From Azospirillaceae bacterium (GTDB lineage: Bacteria; Pseudomonadota; Alphaproteobacteria; Azospirillales; Azospirillaceae): a DNA stretch of 63,682 nucleotides. The translations under genes and the position numbers were made by a program. Shown here in pieces: positions 32,181-42,290 of the stretch. The notes under the pieces are model-generated. The model was not told the DNA's origin. It saw only the letters and a list, made by a program, of their open reading frames with translations, and did not search any database. The DNA lies in the NCBI GenBank assembly GCA_031291675.1, contig JARLIO010000008.1:1-63682 (forward strand). Reading direction: 5' to 3'. Each line of letters starts with the position of its first letter. Position 1 is the stretch's first letter.

Positions 32181-33518
32181 TTGACTTTTGCTGATCTCAA
32201 TCTCCACCCGTCGTTGCTTCGGGCGCTGGAAAGCTGTGGCTATACCGAGCCGACGCCGATCCAGGAGCGCGCCATTCCGGTGGCAATGGCCGGGCGGGAC
32301 ATGATCGCCTCCGCCAATACCGGTACCGGCAAGACCGCTGCTTTCGTATTGCCGGCGTTGGAGCGGCTGAAGCAGCCGCGCCAGGCCGGAACCTACGGAC
32401 CCCGGGTGCTGATTTTGTCGCCGACCCGGGAACTGGCGTCCCAGATCCTCGAAGCGGTCCGGAAATATTCGAAATTTGATCGGGTCTATACCGGCGTGAT
32501 CCTGGGCGGTATGCCCTATCGCGAGCAGTTGCGGATGCTGGAGCGCCGGGTCGACGTCATTGTCGCGACGCCGGGACGGTTGATCGACCATCTGGAGCGC
32601 AATCGTCTCGACCTTTCCGCGGTTGAGATGCTGATTCTCGACGAAGCCGACCGGATGCTCGACATGGGCTTTATCGAGCCGGTCGAACAGATCGCGGCCG
32701 CGTGCCCGGAAACCCGTCAGACCCTGCTGTTCACCGCGACGGTCGATGGCCCGATGGTCAAGCTGGCATCGCGTTTGCTGCGCGATCCTGAACGGATCGA
32801 CATCGCCGGGCGTAAGCTCTCGCTGGATTCGATCGAACAGTTGCTGCTGCGCGCCGACGATCTGGGGCATAAGCAGCGTTTGTTGCATCATCTGGTGGCT
32901 CAGCCCGAGATCACCAAAGCCATCGTGTTCGCTGCCACGAAACGCGATGTCGACCGCCTGGCCGAGGAGCTGACCGCCAACGGTCATCTGGCGGCGGCCT
33001 TGCACGGCGATATGAAGCAAAGCCAGCGCAATCGCACCGTCGAGGCGCTGCGCCGCGGCCGGGTTCGGCTGCTGGTGGCCACCGATGTCGCGGCCCGCGG
33101 GATTGATGTTGCCGATATCAGCCATGTCATCAATTTCGACCTGCCCAAGGTGGCGGAGGACTATGTCCACCGCATTGGCCGTACCGGTCGCGCCGGCGCA
33201 ACGGGCGTCGCGTTGAGCTTTTTCACCCGCCAGGATTTCAAGCAGGTTCGGGCGATTGAGAATTACATCGGCACGACCTTGACGCCGCACGTGGTGCCGG
33301 GGTTGGAACCGAAGACCCGCCAGGAGCGGCCGGCGGCTTCAGCCGCGCCGCGCCGTCCCTATCGCGGCGACGCCAACCATGCGCCGCGCAACGAACAGCA
33401 TCGTTCGGCCCCGCGTTCGGATCGCAGCGGCGGTACTCCGGGCGGCCTTGCCGCACCCCGGCGCAATGCCGCAGCGCCGTTCCCGCCGCGTCGTCGTGAA
33501 GGCCATGGCGCGGACTGA
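32181..33518 (+). CDS. rhlE: DEAD-box ATP-dependent RNA helicase (RhlE-like)
   Basis: About 445 residues. No ATG is available near the homologous N-terminus, so TTG 32181 is used; AAGGAAA lies 9-10 bases upstream. Motifs in order: Q motif FADLNLHPSLLRALESCGY, then PTPIQERAIP; motif I ASANTGTGKTAAF; Ia PTRELA; II LDEADRMLDMGF; III TATVDG in place of SAT; V ATDVAARGIDV; VI HRIGRTGRAG. A basic, Ala/Pro/Arg-rich C-terminal tail (from about residue 375) suits RhlE-type RNA binding. It remodels structured RNA in ribosome assembly, mRNA decay or cold adaptation. A structured leader and terminator upstream suggest post-initiation control. Confidence 0.92.
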   Translation: MTFADLNLHPSLLRALESCGYTEPTPIQERAIPVAMAGRDMIASANTGTGKTAAFVLPALERLKQPRQAGTYGPRVLILSPTRELASQILEAVRKYSKFDRVYTGVILGGMPYREQLRMLERRVDVIVATPGRLIDHLERNRLDLSAVEMLILDEADRMLDMGFIEPVEQIAAACPETRQTLLFTATVDGPMVKLASRLLRDPERIDIAGRKLSLDSIEQLLLRADDLGHKQRLLHHLVAQPEITKAIVFAATKRDVDRLAEELTANGHLAAALHGDMKQSQRNRTVEALRRGRVRLLVATDVAARGIDVADISHVINFDLPKVAEDYVHRIGRTGRAGATGVALSFFTRQDFKQVRAIENYIGTTLTPHVVPGLEPKTRQERPAASAAPRRPYRGDANHAPRNEQHRSAPRSDRSGGTPGGLAAPRRNAAAPFPPRRREGHGAD

Positions 33519-33688
33519 CGTCTGATCGCCGAACATTGGCATCGTGCGGTGCGGGCAATCTGTCCGCGCCGCCGATGGCGATTCTGCGGTCTTCTGTTGA
33601 TTGACCCGAGCCGCCGTCAAACCGGTTGCCGCACGACCTGATCGCGCGGTAAACCGACAAGATCCTTTCGTGTTGGAGTTCCCTGGCC

Positions 33689-35299
<1,611 letters not shown>

Positions 35300-35355
35300 C
35301 CCAAATGAGGAGGGGCGGGCTCCCCGGCGGGAGCGGCCCCGGAGGGAGAGGTGTC

Positions 35356-36144
35356 GTGACCACGCCCGTGGTTGTCGTGTTCGATTCCGGTGTCGGCGGC
35401 TTGAGTGTTCTCGCCGAAATCGCCGGCTTGATACCCGGTGTCGGTCTGGTGTTCGCTGCCGACAATGCTTTCTTCCCCTACGGCACCAAGGCCGTCCCGG
35501 ATCTGATCGCCCGGGTCGTCCGGGTTGCCGAGGCCGTCGTCGCCCTGACCCATCCCGATATTTTCGTTGTCGCCTGCAACACCGCGAGCACGGTCTGTCT
35601 GCCGGCGTTACGGGCCCATCTGTCGTGCCCGGTGGTTGGCGTGGTTCCCGCGATCAAACCGGCCGCGGAACAGAGCGCCAGCGGAACGATCGGTTTGCTC
35701 GCGACCCCGGGGACGGTGCGTCGACCCTATACCGATGATCTTATCCGCCGGTTCGCGCCCGGCCTGACCGTGGTCAAGGTCGGGTCGACGGAACTTGTCG
35801 AGCTTGCCGAGCGCAAGCTCGCCGGCGATCCGGTGACCTCCGAGGATTTGCAGCCGATCCTGGCCCCCTTCGTCGCTTATCGCGGTCTGGACAGCATCGT
35901 GTTGGCCTGTACCCATTTTCCGCTGCTGCGCGATGAACTGCGGGCGGCGATGCCCTGGCCGGTCCGGTGGATCGATTCCGGTCGCGCCATTGCACGGCGG
36001 GTTCGTTCCTTGTTACCGGCGGCATCCGAGCGGGGATCCGTTGGATTTCGCGCCCTTTTTTCCGCGGATAATGGCGCGTTGTCACGGCTCGCCCCGGCAC
36101 TGAACGCGCGCGGCTGCGTCGGCGTCGAGATCCTGCCGCTGTAG
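35356..36144 (+). CDS. murI: Glutamate racemase
   Basis: About 262 residues making D-glutamate for peptidoglycan. Motifs: VFDSGVGGLSVL at the N-terminus, FAADNAFFPYGTK, first catalytic Cys in VVACNTAST, and second in LACTHFPLL. GTG 35356 is preferred: GGAGGGAG lies at 35340-35347, and the alternative ATG at 35296 would translate a glycine/arginine-rich stretch containing a hairpin (GCTCCC-CGGC-GGGAGC, 35319-35334) with no homology. It follows prfC closely and is probably cotranscribed with it. Confidence 0.94.
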   Translation: MTTPVVVVFDSGVGGLSVLAEIAGLIPGVGLVFAADNAFFPYGTKAVPDLIARVVRVAEAVVALTHPDIFVVACNTASTVCLPALRAHLSCPVVGVVPAIKPAAEQSASGTIGLLATPGTVRRPYTDDLIRRFAPGLTVVKVGSTELVELAERKLAGDPVTSEDLQPILAPFVAYRGLDSIVLACTHFPLLRDELRAAMPWPVRWIDSGRAIARRVRSLLPAASERGSVGFRALFSADNGALSRLAPALNARGCVGVEILPL

Positions 36145-36156
36145 CGGTCGCGGCTC

Positions 36157-36178
36157 GCCGGCCGTGCGCACGGCCGGC
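36157..36178 (+). terminator. Perfect 22-bp palindrome after murI
   Basis: The arm GCCGGCCGTGC is followed immediately by its exact reverse complement, 13 bases after the murI stop. No T-tract follows. It is the likely end of the prfC-murI transcript. Confidence 0.6.
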
Positions 36179-36373
36179 CCGGTAGGGAACGACGCCCGAT
36201 CCCAATCGAAGACCTGCATCTTTGCCGAAAGTCGCGCCAGCCAAATCGCGCGACGGGTACCAACCTTTTGTATGGTGAACAAATCCGAGAAAATGAACTA
36301 TCCTTGTATCATGAAAACGGAAGAAATTTCCCTAAAAAGGGATCGAAATAACTGCGTCTTATCTTCTGGACGA

Positions 36374-36390
36374 TATTGCGCAACGCAATA
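36374..36390. promoter_or_regulatory. Dyad operator candidate
   Basis: TATTGCG-CAA-CGCAATA is a perfect 7-3-7 inverted repeat in an AT-rich tract, 274 bp before the XRE regulator. The spacing suits a dimeric HTH protein, so it may be an autoregulatory site. Not matched to a known consensus. Confidence 0.4.
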
Positions 36391-36663
36391 CTGGAAATGT
36401 CTTTTTAATCAGCATTTGTTCTGCTGTCGTTAACGACGAGAAAGACGAAACAAAGTTACATCACGAAGGCGAGTCATGGTGGCCATGAAAACTGGCCGTT
36501 CGCGATCAGTCAAACAATGCCGCGGGTGACGGGCTCCTGTCTTGTTGGGGTTCCGGCGTTGTCTCTGTCGAAGTTGCCAAGTGTCACAATTCCCGATTGC
36601 GATCGGGCGTTGCATCAGTTTCACCGCGGCCAAAACGGCCGATTTTGAGGGGACTTTCACAAG

Positions 36664-37110
36664 ATGGATGGCGGAATGGGGGTCGTGCGGCGCAAGCGCA
36701 GCAATAATCGGTTGGATGATCCGGCACGTTTGGAAACGGATCGTCATATCGGTGATCGGATCCGGGTACGGCGTGCCCTGCTCGGATTGAGCCAGGAGCG
36801 GCTGGGTGACGCGGTTGGTGTCACTTTCCAGCAAATCCACAAATATGAACGGGGAACCAACGGTGTTTCCGCGGCCTTGCTGTGGCGGATCGCCGAAGTC
36901 CTGGATGTCCCGGTCTCGTTCTTTTATGACGGGCTTGGCGATGGTTCGGTCACCCGGACATTGCCGTCGCTGCGGGTGGTCCGTGTGGCGCGGGCGATCG
37001 AGCAGGTCAAGCCCACGGTGGCAGTGGCTCTGACCGATCTGATCGAAGCGATCGGCAGCACGAGCGATTTTCTTGAACCCGACTATATGCCCCGGCAGCC
37101 CGCGGCGTGA
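36664..37110 (+). CDS. XRE-family transcriptional regulator
   Basis: A 148-residue DNA-binding protein. The Cro/C1-type helix-turn-helix covers about residues 28-85: IGDRIRVRRALLGLSQERLG, DAVGVTFQQIHKYERGTNGV, then LLWRIAEVLDVPVSFFYDGL. The C-terminal 60 residues are a short helical tail. This arrangement is common in alphaproteobacteria, where relatives control quorum sensing, symbiosis or stress traits. No adjacent target gene is evident. A strong hairpin follows 30 bp after its stop. Confidence 0.88.
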   Translation: MDGGMGVVRRKRSNNRLDDPARLETDRHIGDRIRVRRALLGLSQERLGDAVGVTFQQIHKYERGTNGVSAALLWRIAEVLDVPVSFFYDGLGDGSVTRTLPSLRVVRVARAIEQVKPTVAVALTDLIEAIGSTSDFLEPDYMPRQPAA

Positions 37111-37139
37111 CGAGAAAACCGAACGTGCATTGACAAGAT

Positions 37140-37168
37140 CCGTTGGCGGTTTTTGCGACCGCCAACGG
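37140..37168 (+). terminator. Perfect 11-bp hairpin after the XRE regulator
   Basis: CCGTTGGCGGT (37140-37150) and ACCGCCAACGG (37158-37168) pair perfectly around TTTTGCG. It lies 30 bp past the stop codon. The T residues are in the loop, not behind the stem. A weaker CCGGC-AA-GCCGG hairpin lies further on at about 37181-37192. Confidence 0.6.
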
Positions 37169-37322
37169 CGACTTGGCTGATCCGGCAAGCCGGAGTGACG
37201 GTGGTCTTTGAGGTTACCGCTGGCGTGCGGGGGGCTCCGGTGTTCGCTCATTCAGATCAATCCGCCGAGGAACCGCGCCAGGAGAGGGACATCATGCCCG
37301 GCCCCGGTTTCTTGTCGTGTGG

Positions 37323-38915
37323 CTAATAGCCGAGAGCCATGCCGTCCTTGCGGTGGTCGGATCCCCCGAGAAGAACGCCGCGGTTCCAGTCGATTGCGAT
37401 GGCCTGGGCGCCACCAATGGCCCAACGCGGCGGCCGGAGATCGAAACCGCGCCGTTCCAGTTCCGCGCCGAGCCGTGTCCGCATTTCGGTTTCCACCTCG
37501 ATTGTTGTGGTCCCCGGAAGCGCGAATAGCCGGGGCAGGTCCATCGCAGCCTGAATGTCGAGGCCCTGGTCGAAAAGGCGCGACAGAAAGTGCGCGTGCC
37601 CCATCGCCTGGTAATGGCCGCCCATGACACCGAAGGTCAAGGTCACGCGGCCGCCTTGCGCGACCATGCCGGGTATGATCGTGTGCATTGGACGTTTGGC
37701 AGGACCGATTTCCTGCGGATGGCCTGCCGCGAGGGAAAAGCTTTGGCCGCGGTTGTGGAACAGGACGCCGGAGCGTGGTGCCATCAGGCCGCTGCCGTAG
37801 GGAAAGAAGATCGAATTGATGAAACTGACGGCGTTCCGGTCGCGGTCGACGACACTGATGTAAACGGTATCGCGGTGGTCGACGGTATCGAAATGCGGCA
37901 GCGCCGCAATCGCGTGGTTCCGCGCTATCAGCGCGACGAGTTCGTCGGTGAAAGCATCCGACAGGAGGCGTGGCGTGGCATCGATCCCGGTCGCCGGGTC
38001 CGTGACGACGGCATCCCGTGCCGCATAGGCCAGCCGTGCCGCCTCCACAAGGATGTGGATATGATCGGCATCGTAGGGGTCGGAGACCGGCGGGAACCGC
38101 GACAGGATGTTGAGGATGATCAGCGCGACGATCCCTTGCCCATTCGGCGGACATTCATAGACGGTTCGACCCCGGTAGTTGGTGCTGATGGGATGAACAT
38201 ACTCGCCCGCGGCGGCCGCGAAGTCGGCAAGGGTGTGCAGGCCGCCGAGACTGCGGAGATAGTCGACCATCTCCTCGGCGCGGTCGCCACGGTAGAAAGC
38301 GTCGGCCCCGTCGTGCCCGATTGCCGCGAGCGTATCGGCGAGCCGCGGCTGTTTTTGAATTGTTCCGACCGCCGGCGCTTTGCCATCGACCAGGAATGTG
38401 TTGCTCGCGGTTGGGTTCGCCTTGAGCAGATCGACTTGAAGGGCCAGATCGAAGCCAACGCGCGGCGTGATCGCGTAGCCATCGCGCGCGATCGTTATGG
38501 CAGGCGCCAGCAGCTCGGCGATCGACATTCGTCCGTGATCCTGGACGAGGCGGCACCAGGCCTCAACGGCCCCCGGGACCGTAACCGCATGGGGTGAAGA
38601 CCGGTCAAGCGTCGTGATGCCGGCCGCGCGCAGCAGTTCCGGGCGCAGGGCCGCCGGGGTCCGACCGGATCCGTTGTAGGCCCGGATGTCGGTGGAGCCG
38701 CCCGGCGAGATCATCGCAAAGCAGTCGCCGCCGATACCGGTCGAACCGGCCTCGACGACGCACTGAACCGCGCAGGCGGCAACGGCGGCGTCGAGCGCAT
38801 TGCCGCCGGCCTTCAGGATCTCGATGGCCGTCAGCGTCGATGTCGGGTGTGATGTGGCGGCCATACCGTTGCGGGCGACGGCCATCGATCGACCAGGGGT
38901 CTCAAAAATGCGCAT
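37323..38915 (-). CDS. Gamma-glutamyltransferase family N-terminal-nucleophile hydrolase (YwrD/HpxW-like)
   Basis: About 530 residues. N-terminal MAVARNGMAATSHPTSTLTA and GGNALDAAVAACAVQCVVE, GSTGIGGDCFAM belong to the GGT family. The nucleophile threonine that would become residue 1 of the small subunit is about Thr 349 in HRDTVYISVVDRDRNAVSFI. The classic TTHxSVVD is altered to TVYISVVD, as in YwrD- or oxamate-amidohydrolase-like branches. No signal peptide is evident, so it is probably cytoplasmic and acts on a small amide or gamma-glutamyl compound. ATG 38913-38915 is chosen because upstream codons lie in a dispersed repeat. It lies beside an aminotransferase and an amino-acid importer on the same strand, suggesting one catabolic route. 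Confidence 0.88.
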   Translation of the reverse strand: MRIFETPGRSMAVARNGMAATSHPTSTLTAIEILKAGGNALDAAVAACAVQCVVEAGSTGIGGDCFAMISPGGSTDIRAYNGSGRTPAALRPELLRAAGITTLDRSSPHAVTVPGAVEAWCRLVQDHGRMSIAELLAPAITIARDGYAITPRVGFDLALQVDLLKANPTASNTFLVDGKAPAVGTIQKQPRLADTLAAIGHDGADAFYRGDRAEEMVDYLRSLGGLHTLADFAAAAGEYVHPISTNYRGRTVYECPPNGQGIVALIILNILSRFPPVSDPYDADHIHILVEAARLAYAARDAVVTDPATGIDATPRLLSDAFTDELVALIARNHAIAALPHFDTVDHRDTVYISVVDRDRNAVSFINSIFFPYGSGLMAPRSGVLFHNRGQSFSLAAGHPQEIGPAKRPMHTIIPGMVAQGGRVTLTFGVMGGHYQAMGHAHFLSRLFDQGLDIQAAMDLPRLFALPGTTTIEVETEMRTRLGAELERRGFDLRPPRWAIGGAQAIAIDWNRGVLLGGSDHRKDGMALGY

Positions 38916-38957
38916 CAGGGGGCTCCGTGTCTTGCGAAAAACCGGCTCGTGGGGGTG

Positions 38958-39109
38958 CGTCATCGAATTTGCGACCGTCGCCCTCGCGAACGCGGGGGCC
39001 CAGGCCCAGTGCCGCAAGCTCTGAACGATGGCGCCTATGGCCCCGGATGCAAGCGATCGCGAGCATGAAGGTGGCGAGAGATCCCATCATTTTCAGCGAC
39101 GCGAGCCAC
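38958..39109. repeat. Dispersed palindromic intergenic element, copy B
   Basis: Matches 3030-3175 in the same orientation over about 150 bp, including CGTCATCGAATTTG, CAAGCTC, GAACGATGGCGCCT and GGCGAGAGATCC. The hairpin arms are more decayed than in copy A. It lies between the gamma-glutamyltransferase-like gene and the aminotransferase gene, and would separate their transcripts or stabilise an mRNA end. Confidence 0.75.
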
Positions 39110-39200
39110 TGGCAGCTCTACGGCGGCCGGCCGAACGGCGTCGCTCTCTTGATTGATCATGGGGAGCAGGGCGCCGCCGGGGCTGTCCCGTCCTGGTCAT

Positions 39201-40586
39201 TCAGGGGGCCAGGCCGAGCGCCCGAACATGGTCATGGGTTTCATTGATTGACACTTCGATCCGGTCAAAAAGGTCGTGCAACTGGGCTTCGGTGATGATC
39301 AGCGGCGGACAAAGTGTCAGCACATGACCGAAGGCGCGTGTCAGCACCCCATGCCCCATCAAACGCTTGCCGATGTCGGCAGCGACACCGGCGGCAAGGT
39401 CGAAATTCTCTTTCGTCGCTTTGTCGCGGACGATCTCGACCGCTCCGATCAGGCCGCAGCCACGGGCTTCGCCCACGAGCGTGTGCTGACCGAGCCTGGC
39501 CAGGCGGGCCTGGAAAGCCGGGATGATGTCCCGGACGTGGCCGAGAATGTTGCGCTCCTCGTAGATTTTGAGCGTCTCCAGGGCGACGCTGGCCGCGACC
39601 GGGTGGCCGCTATAGGTGAAGCCATGGCCAAAGGTACCGATGACACCCGTTTGATCGCGGATCGCCCTGTAGATCTCTTCGGTCATCATCAGCGCCGAAA
39701 TTGGCTGGTAGGCGGCCGAGAGCTGTTTGGCCATGGTGATCATGTCAGGCCTCATCCCGAAATGCTCAGACCCGAACATCGTTCCCAGTCGCCCAAAGCC
39801 GCAGATGACCTCGTCTGCGATCAGCAGAACATCGTATTTCCTGAGAACGGCCTGGATTTTTTCATAGTAGGTCGGCGGCGGCACAATGCATCCGCCCGAG
39901 GCCAAAAGGGGCTCGGCGAAGAAAGCCGCAACCGTATTCGGCCCCTCGCGGAGAATAAGATCTTCGAGCGACCGCGCACAGCGGCTGGCGAAAGCCTCTT
40001 CCGTCTCGTCGGCCAGGCCAAAGCGCCAATGGTGCGGACAATCGGTGTGATAGACGCGATCAATCGGCAGGTCGAACGAAAGGTGATTGTTCGGCAGGCC
40101 GGTGAGGCTTGACGCGGCGATCGTGACGCCGTGGTAGGCGCGGATGCGGGAGATGATCTTCTTTTTTTCGGGCCGACCGATGGCGTTGTTGAAATACCAG
40201 ACGAGCTTCATCGCGGTATCATTGGCCTCGGACCCCGAATTGGAGAACAGCACCTTCGCCATCGGAACCGGCGAAAGCGCCAGCAAACGTTCGGCGAGCT
40301 CGATAGCAGCCGGATGCGATTTGCCGCCAAAGGTGTGATAGAAGGGCAACCGTTTCATTTGCTCATAGGCGGCGTCGGCAAGCCGGTGTTCGCTGAAACC
40401 GAGCGACGCGCAGAACAGTCCGCTCAAGGCTTCGATGTAGCGTCTTCCCTCGGTATCGACGACATGGATGCCGTCGCCGTGCGACAGTACGAACGGTCCT
40501 TCAGCCTCGTGCGCGACGGCGTCGGTGAAAGGGTGCATCATGGCGGCGACGTCGCGGGCCTCGATCGAGTTCGGGCGAATGACCAT
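39201..40586 (-). CDS. Class III (omega) aminotransferase
   Basis: A 461-residue pyridoxal-phosphate enzyme. Landmarks: GDGIHVVDTEGRRYIEALSG, phosphate-binding NSGSEAND (residues 117-124), RAYHGVTIAASSLTG, the cofactor Asp in LLIADEVICGFGR (Asp 258) and Schiff-base Lys 287 in MAKQLSAAYQPISALM. The AYQPISA context is typical of beta-alanine/omega-amino acid:pyruvate transaminase-like proteins using an amine with a distal amino group. Its neighbours (gamma-glutamyltransferase-like enzyme, polar amino-acid importer, GntR regulator) point to breakdown of an amino-acid derivative or polyamine. The exact substrate is not predictable. An operator-like dyad lies 40 bp upstream of its start. Confidence 0.9.
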   Translation of the reverse strand: MVIRPNSIEARDVAAMMHPFTDAVAHEAEGPFVLSHGDGIHVVDTEGRRYIEALSGLFCASLGFSEHRLADAAYEQMKRLPFYHTFGGKSHPAAIELAERLLALSPVPMAKVLFSNSGSEANDTAMKLVWYFNNAIGRPEKKKIISRIRAYHGVTIAASSLTGLPNNHLSFDLPIDRVYHTDCPHHWRFGLADETEEAFASRCARSLEDLILREGPNTVAAFFAEPLLASGGCIVPPPTYYEKIQAVLRKYDVLLIADEVICGFGRLGTMFGSEHFGMRPDMITMAKQLSAAYQPISALMMTEEIYRAIRDQTGVIGTFGHGFTYSGHPVAASVALETLKIYEERNILGHVRDIIPAFQARLARLGQHTLVGEARGCGLIGAVEIVRDKATKENFDLAAGVAADIGKRLMGHGVLTRAFGHVLTLCPPLIITEAQLHDLFDRIEVSINETHDHVRALGLAP

Positions 40587-40625
40587 TTTTCTTCTCTCCA
40601 GTTCGGTCGTTGCCGATCCATTTTG

Positions 40626-40641
40626 TATCCAAAAATGGATA
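40626..40641. promoter_or_regulatory. GntR operator candidate upstream of the aminotransferase
   Basis: TATCCA-AAAA-TGGATA is a perfect inverted repeat 40 bp upstream of the aminotransferase start. The extended string TTGTATCCAAAAATGGATA shares its left half with two sites in the importer/GntR divergent region (44207-44234), which suggests one regulator for both promoters. Confidence 0.5.
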
Positions 40642-40727
40642 TTGTAGCGGGCGCAACAGGTTGAGCTTTGCCTGCGGCAGGGCGGCGGCTGTCGTTCGAG
40701 GCTGTCAATGATGCGGGTGCGGCCCGG

Positions 40728-41558
40728 TCAGACCTCGATGCGGCGGATGAATTGTCGGAACCGCTCGCTTTTGGGGTTCGCGAAAACATCGGCCGAGGGG
40801 CCCTCCTCCTCGACAAGACCCTGATGCAGAAACACCGTGCGGGATGACACATGACGGGCGAACCCCATTTCATGCGTCACGACGAGCATGGTTCGGCCTT
40901 CGTCGGCGAGCGAACGCATGACCGTCAGGACCTCGCCGACGAGTTCGGGATCAAGTGCCGAGGTCGGTTCGTCGAACAGAAGAACTTCCGGTCGCATCGC
41001 CAGAGCCCTGGCGATGGCCACGCGCTGCTGCTGGCCCCCCGAAAGCATCGCCGGATAGGTATGCCGCTTCTCGGCAAGCCCGACCCGTGCGAGGACAGCC
41101 TCGGCTTCGGCGACACACACCGCCCTCGGTCGGCGCTGGACCTGGATCGGTGCCTCGATCACATTTTCCAGCACGGTCATGTGGGACCAGAGATTGAAGC
41201 TCTGAAAGACCATGGCTGCGCGTGTTCGGATTCGAATCAGTGTCTGGCGGTCGACTTGGATCATGCGGCCTTTGGCGGATGCCGGCATGGTGATCCGTTC
41301 TCCACAAATCGACAGGGTGCCAGCGTCCGGCGTCTCCAGGAAATTAAGGCATCGCAGTAGCGTCGACTTGCCTGATCCCGATGCGCCCAGAATCGCGACG
41401 ACATCGCCCTGGCACGCTTCCAGAGAAATTCCCTTGAGGACCTCAATTTTCCCGAAACTCTTTCTCAGTCCCTCAATTTCAATTTTCTTGGGACGTTCGT
41501 CGTTCGGCAGCGGCATCGCGGAGGGCTCGTTCTGGCGGGTGCTAGTCATAAGTGTCAT
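40728..41558 (-). CDS. Polar amino-acid ABC transporter ATPase (HisP/GlnQ type)
   Basis: About 276 residues. After a variable 28-residue N-terminus it reads IEIEGLRKSFGKIEVLKGIS, Walker A GASGSGKST, Q-loop VFQSFNLWSHMTVLENVIEA, signature MLSGGQQQRVAIARAL, Walker B VLLFDEPTSALDPELVGEVL and the H-loop TLVVTHEMGFA in variant form MLVVTHEMGFARHVS. The ATG at 41556-41558 overlaps the upstream permease stop by ATGA, so the two are translationally coupled. Energises uptake together with the two permeases and the binding protein that follow upstream on the same strand. Confidence 0.93.
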   Translation of the reverse strand: MTLMTSTRQNEPSAMPLPNDERPKKIEIEGLRKSFGKIEVLKGISLEACQGDVVAILGASGSGKSTLLRCLNFLETPDAGTLSICGERITMPASAKGRMIQVDRQTLIRIRTRAAMVFQSFNLWSHMTVLENVIEAPIQVQRRPRAVCVAEAEAVLARVGLAEKRHTYPAMLSGGQQQRVAIARALAMRPEVLLFDEPTSALDPELVGEVLTVMRSLADEGRTMLVVTHEMGFARHVSSRTVFLHQGLVEEEGPSADVFANPKSERFRQFIRRIEV

Positions 41559-42289
41559 GCCGTCACCTTCACTTTCGTCTCGCCGATCTGTTCCAGGACT
41601 CTGCGCGTGGTGCGATCGGGCGACATCCACCATTCAAGGGTAAGAACGAGGCGCGTCAGGACAAAATTAATCAGGAGATAGATCGCGGCGGCGCAGGCGA
41701 AGATCTCCATCGTGCGATAGGTCTCCGCGATCAGTTTTCCGGCAATGCCGGTGACCTCCATGATCGTGATCGTGGAGGCCAGGGATGTTGCCTTCACCAT
41801 CACGATCAGTTCGTTGCCATAGGCGGGAAGCGCGATCCGGGTTGCCAGCGGCAGCACGACGCGCCGGAACCGCAGCCCCGGTGACATGCCGCAGGCGATC
41901 GCCGCCTCCACCGCGCCCCGGGGCACGGCGGCGAGTCCGCCGCGAACGATCTCGCTGCCGTAGGCTGCCGTATTCATGGCCAATGCCGCGATCGTGCAAT
42001 AGATCGGGTCGCGGAAAAAGGGCCAGAGTCCGAGCATCTGCAAGGAGGGCCGAAACTGGCCAAGTCCGTAATAAATCAGAAACAACTGGATGAGCAGCGG
42101 CGTTCCGCGGAACACGAAGACATAGGCCCGCGCGATCAGCGACAATGGCCGCGCTGACGACAGGCGCATCAGGGCAAGGACGAGCGCACCGAGCGCACCG
42201 CAGATCGAGGAGACGAGAGCAAGGTAAAGCGTCAGGGGCAAGGCGGCGAGCAGCGTCATGAACGTCTCGCCGAGGAAGCGGAAATCCAT
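41555..42289 (-). CDS. Polar amino-acid ABC permease (HisM type)
   Basis: A 244-residue inner-membrane permease with about five helices. LPLTLYLALVSSICGALGAL opens the HisMQ fold; RAYVFVFRGTPLLIQLFLIY is the conserved amino-acid permease segment; AYGSEIVRGGLAAVPRGAVE then ACGMSPGLRFRRVVLP is the EAA coupling loop. One base separates it from the other permease gene upstream. It probably pairs with that permease as a heterodimer. Confidence 0.92.
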   Translation of the reverse strand: MDFRFLGETFMTLLAALPLTLYLALVSSICGALGALVLALMRLSSARPLSLIARAYVFVFRGTPLLIQLFLIYYGLGQFRPSLQMLGLWPFFRDPIYCTIAALAMNTAAYGSEIVRGGLAAVPRGAVEAAIACGMSPGLRFRRVVLPLATRIALPAYGNELIVMVKATSLASTITIMEVTGIAGKLIAETYRTMEIFACAAAIYLLINFVLTRLVLTLEWWMSPDRTTRRVLEQIGETKVKVTA

Positions 42290-42290
42290 G

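Larger units (their letters stand above)
36145..36663. other. AT-rich intergenic region ahead of the XRE regulator
   Basis: About 520 bp without a supported gene. After the murI hairpin, a stretch from roughly 36260 to 36470 is clearly more AT-rich than the window. It contains a dyad at 36374-36390 and a TCCCT-AAAA-AGGGA hairpin at 36329-36342. The base composition could reflect transferred DNA or a strong regulatory region. Confidence 0.6.

Noticed and set aside
37252-38154. Minus-strand frame overlapping the 3' half of the GGT-like gene
   Set aside because: Arg/Pro-rich shadow frame in the same strand but another phase; the GGT frame has the catalytic motif.
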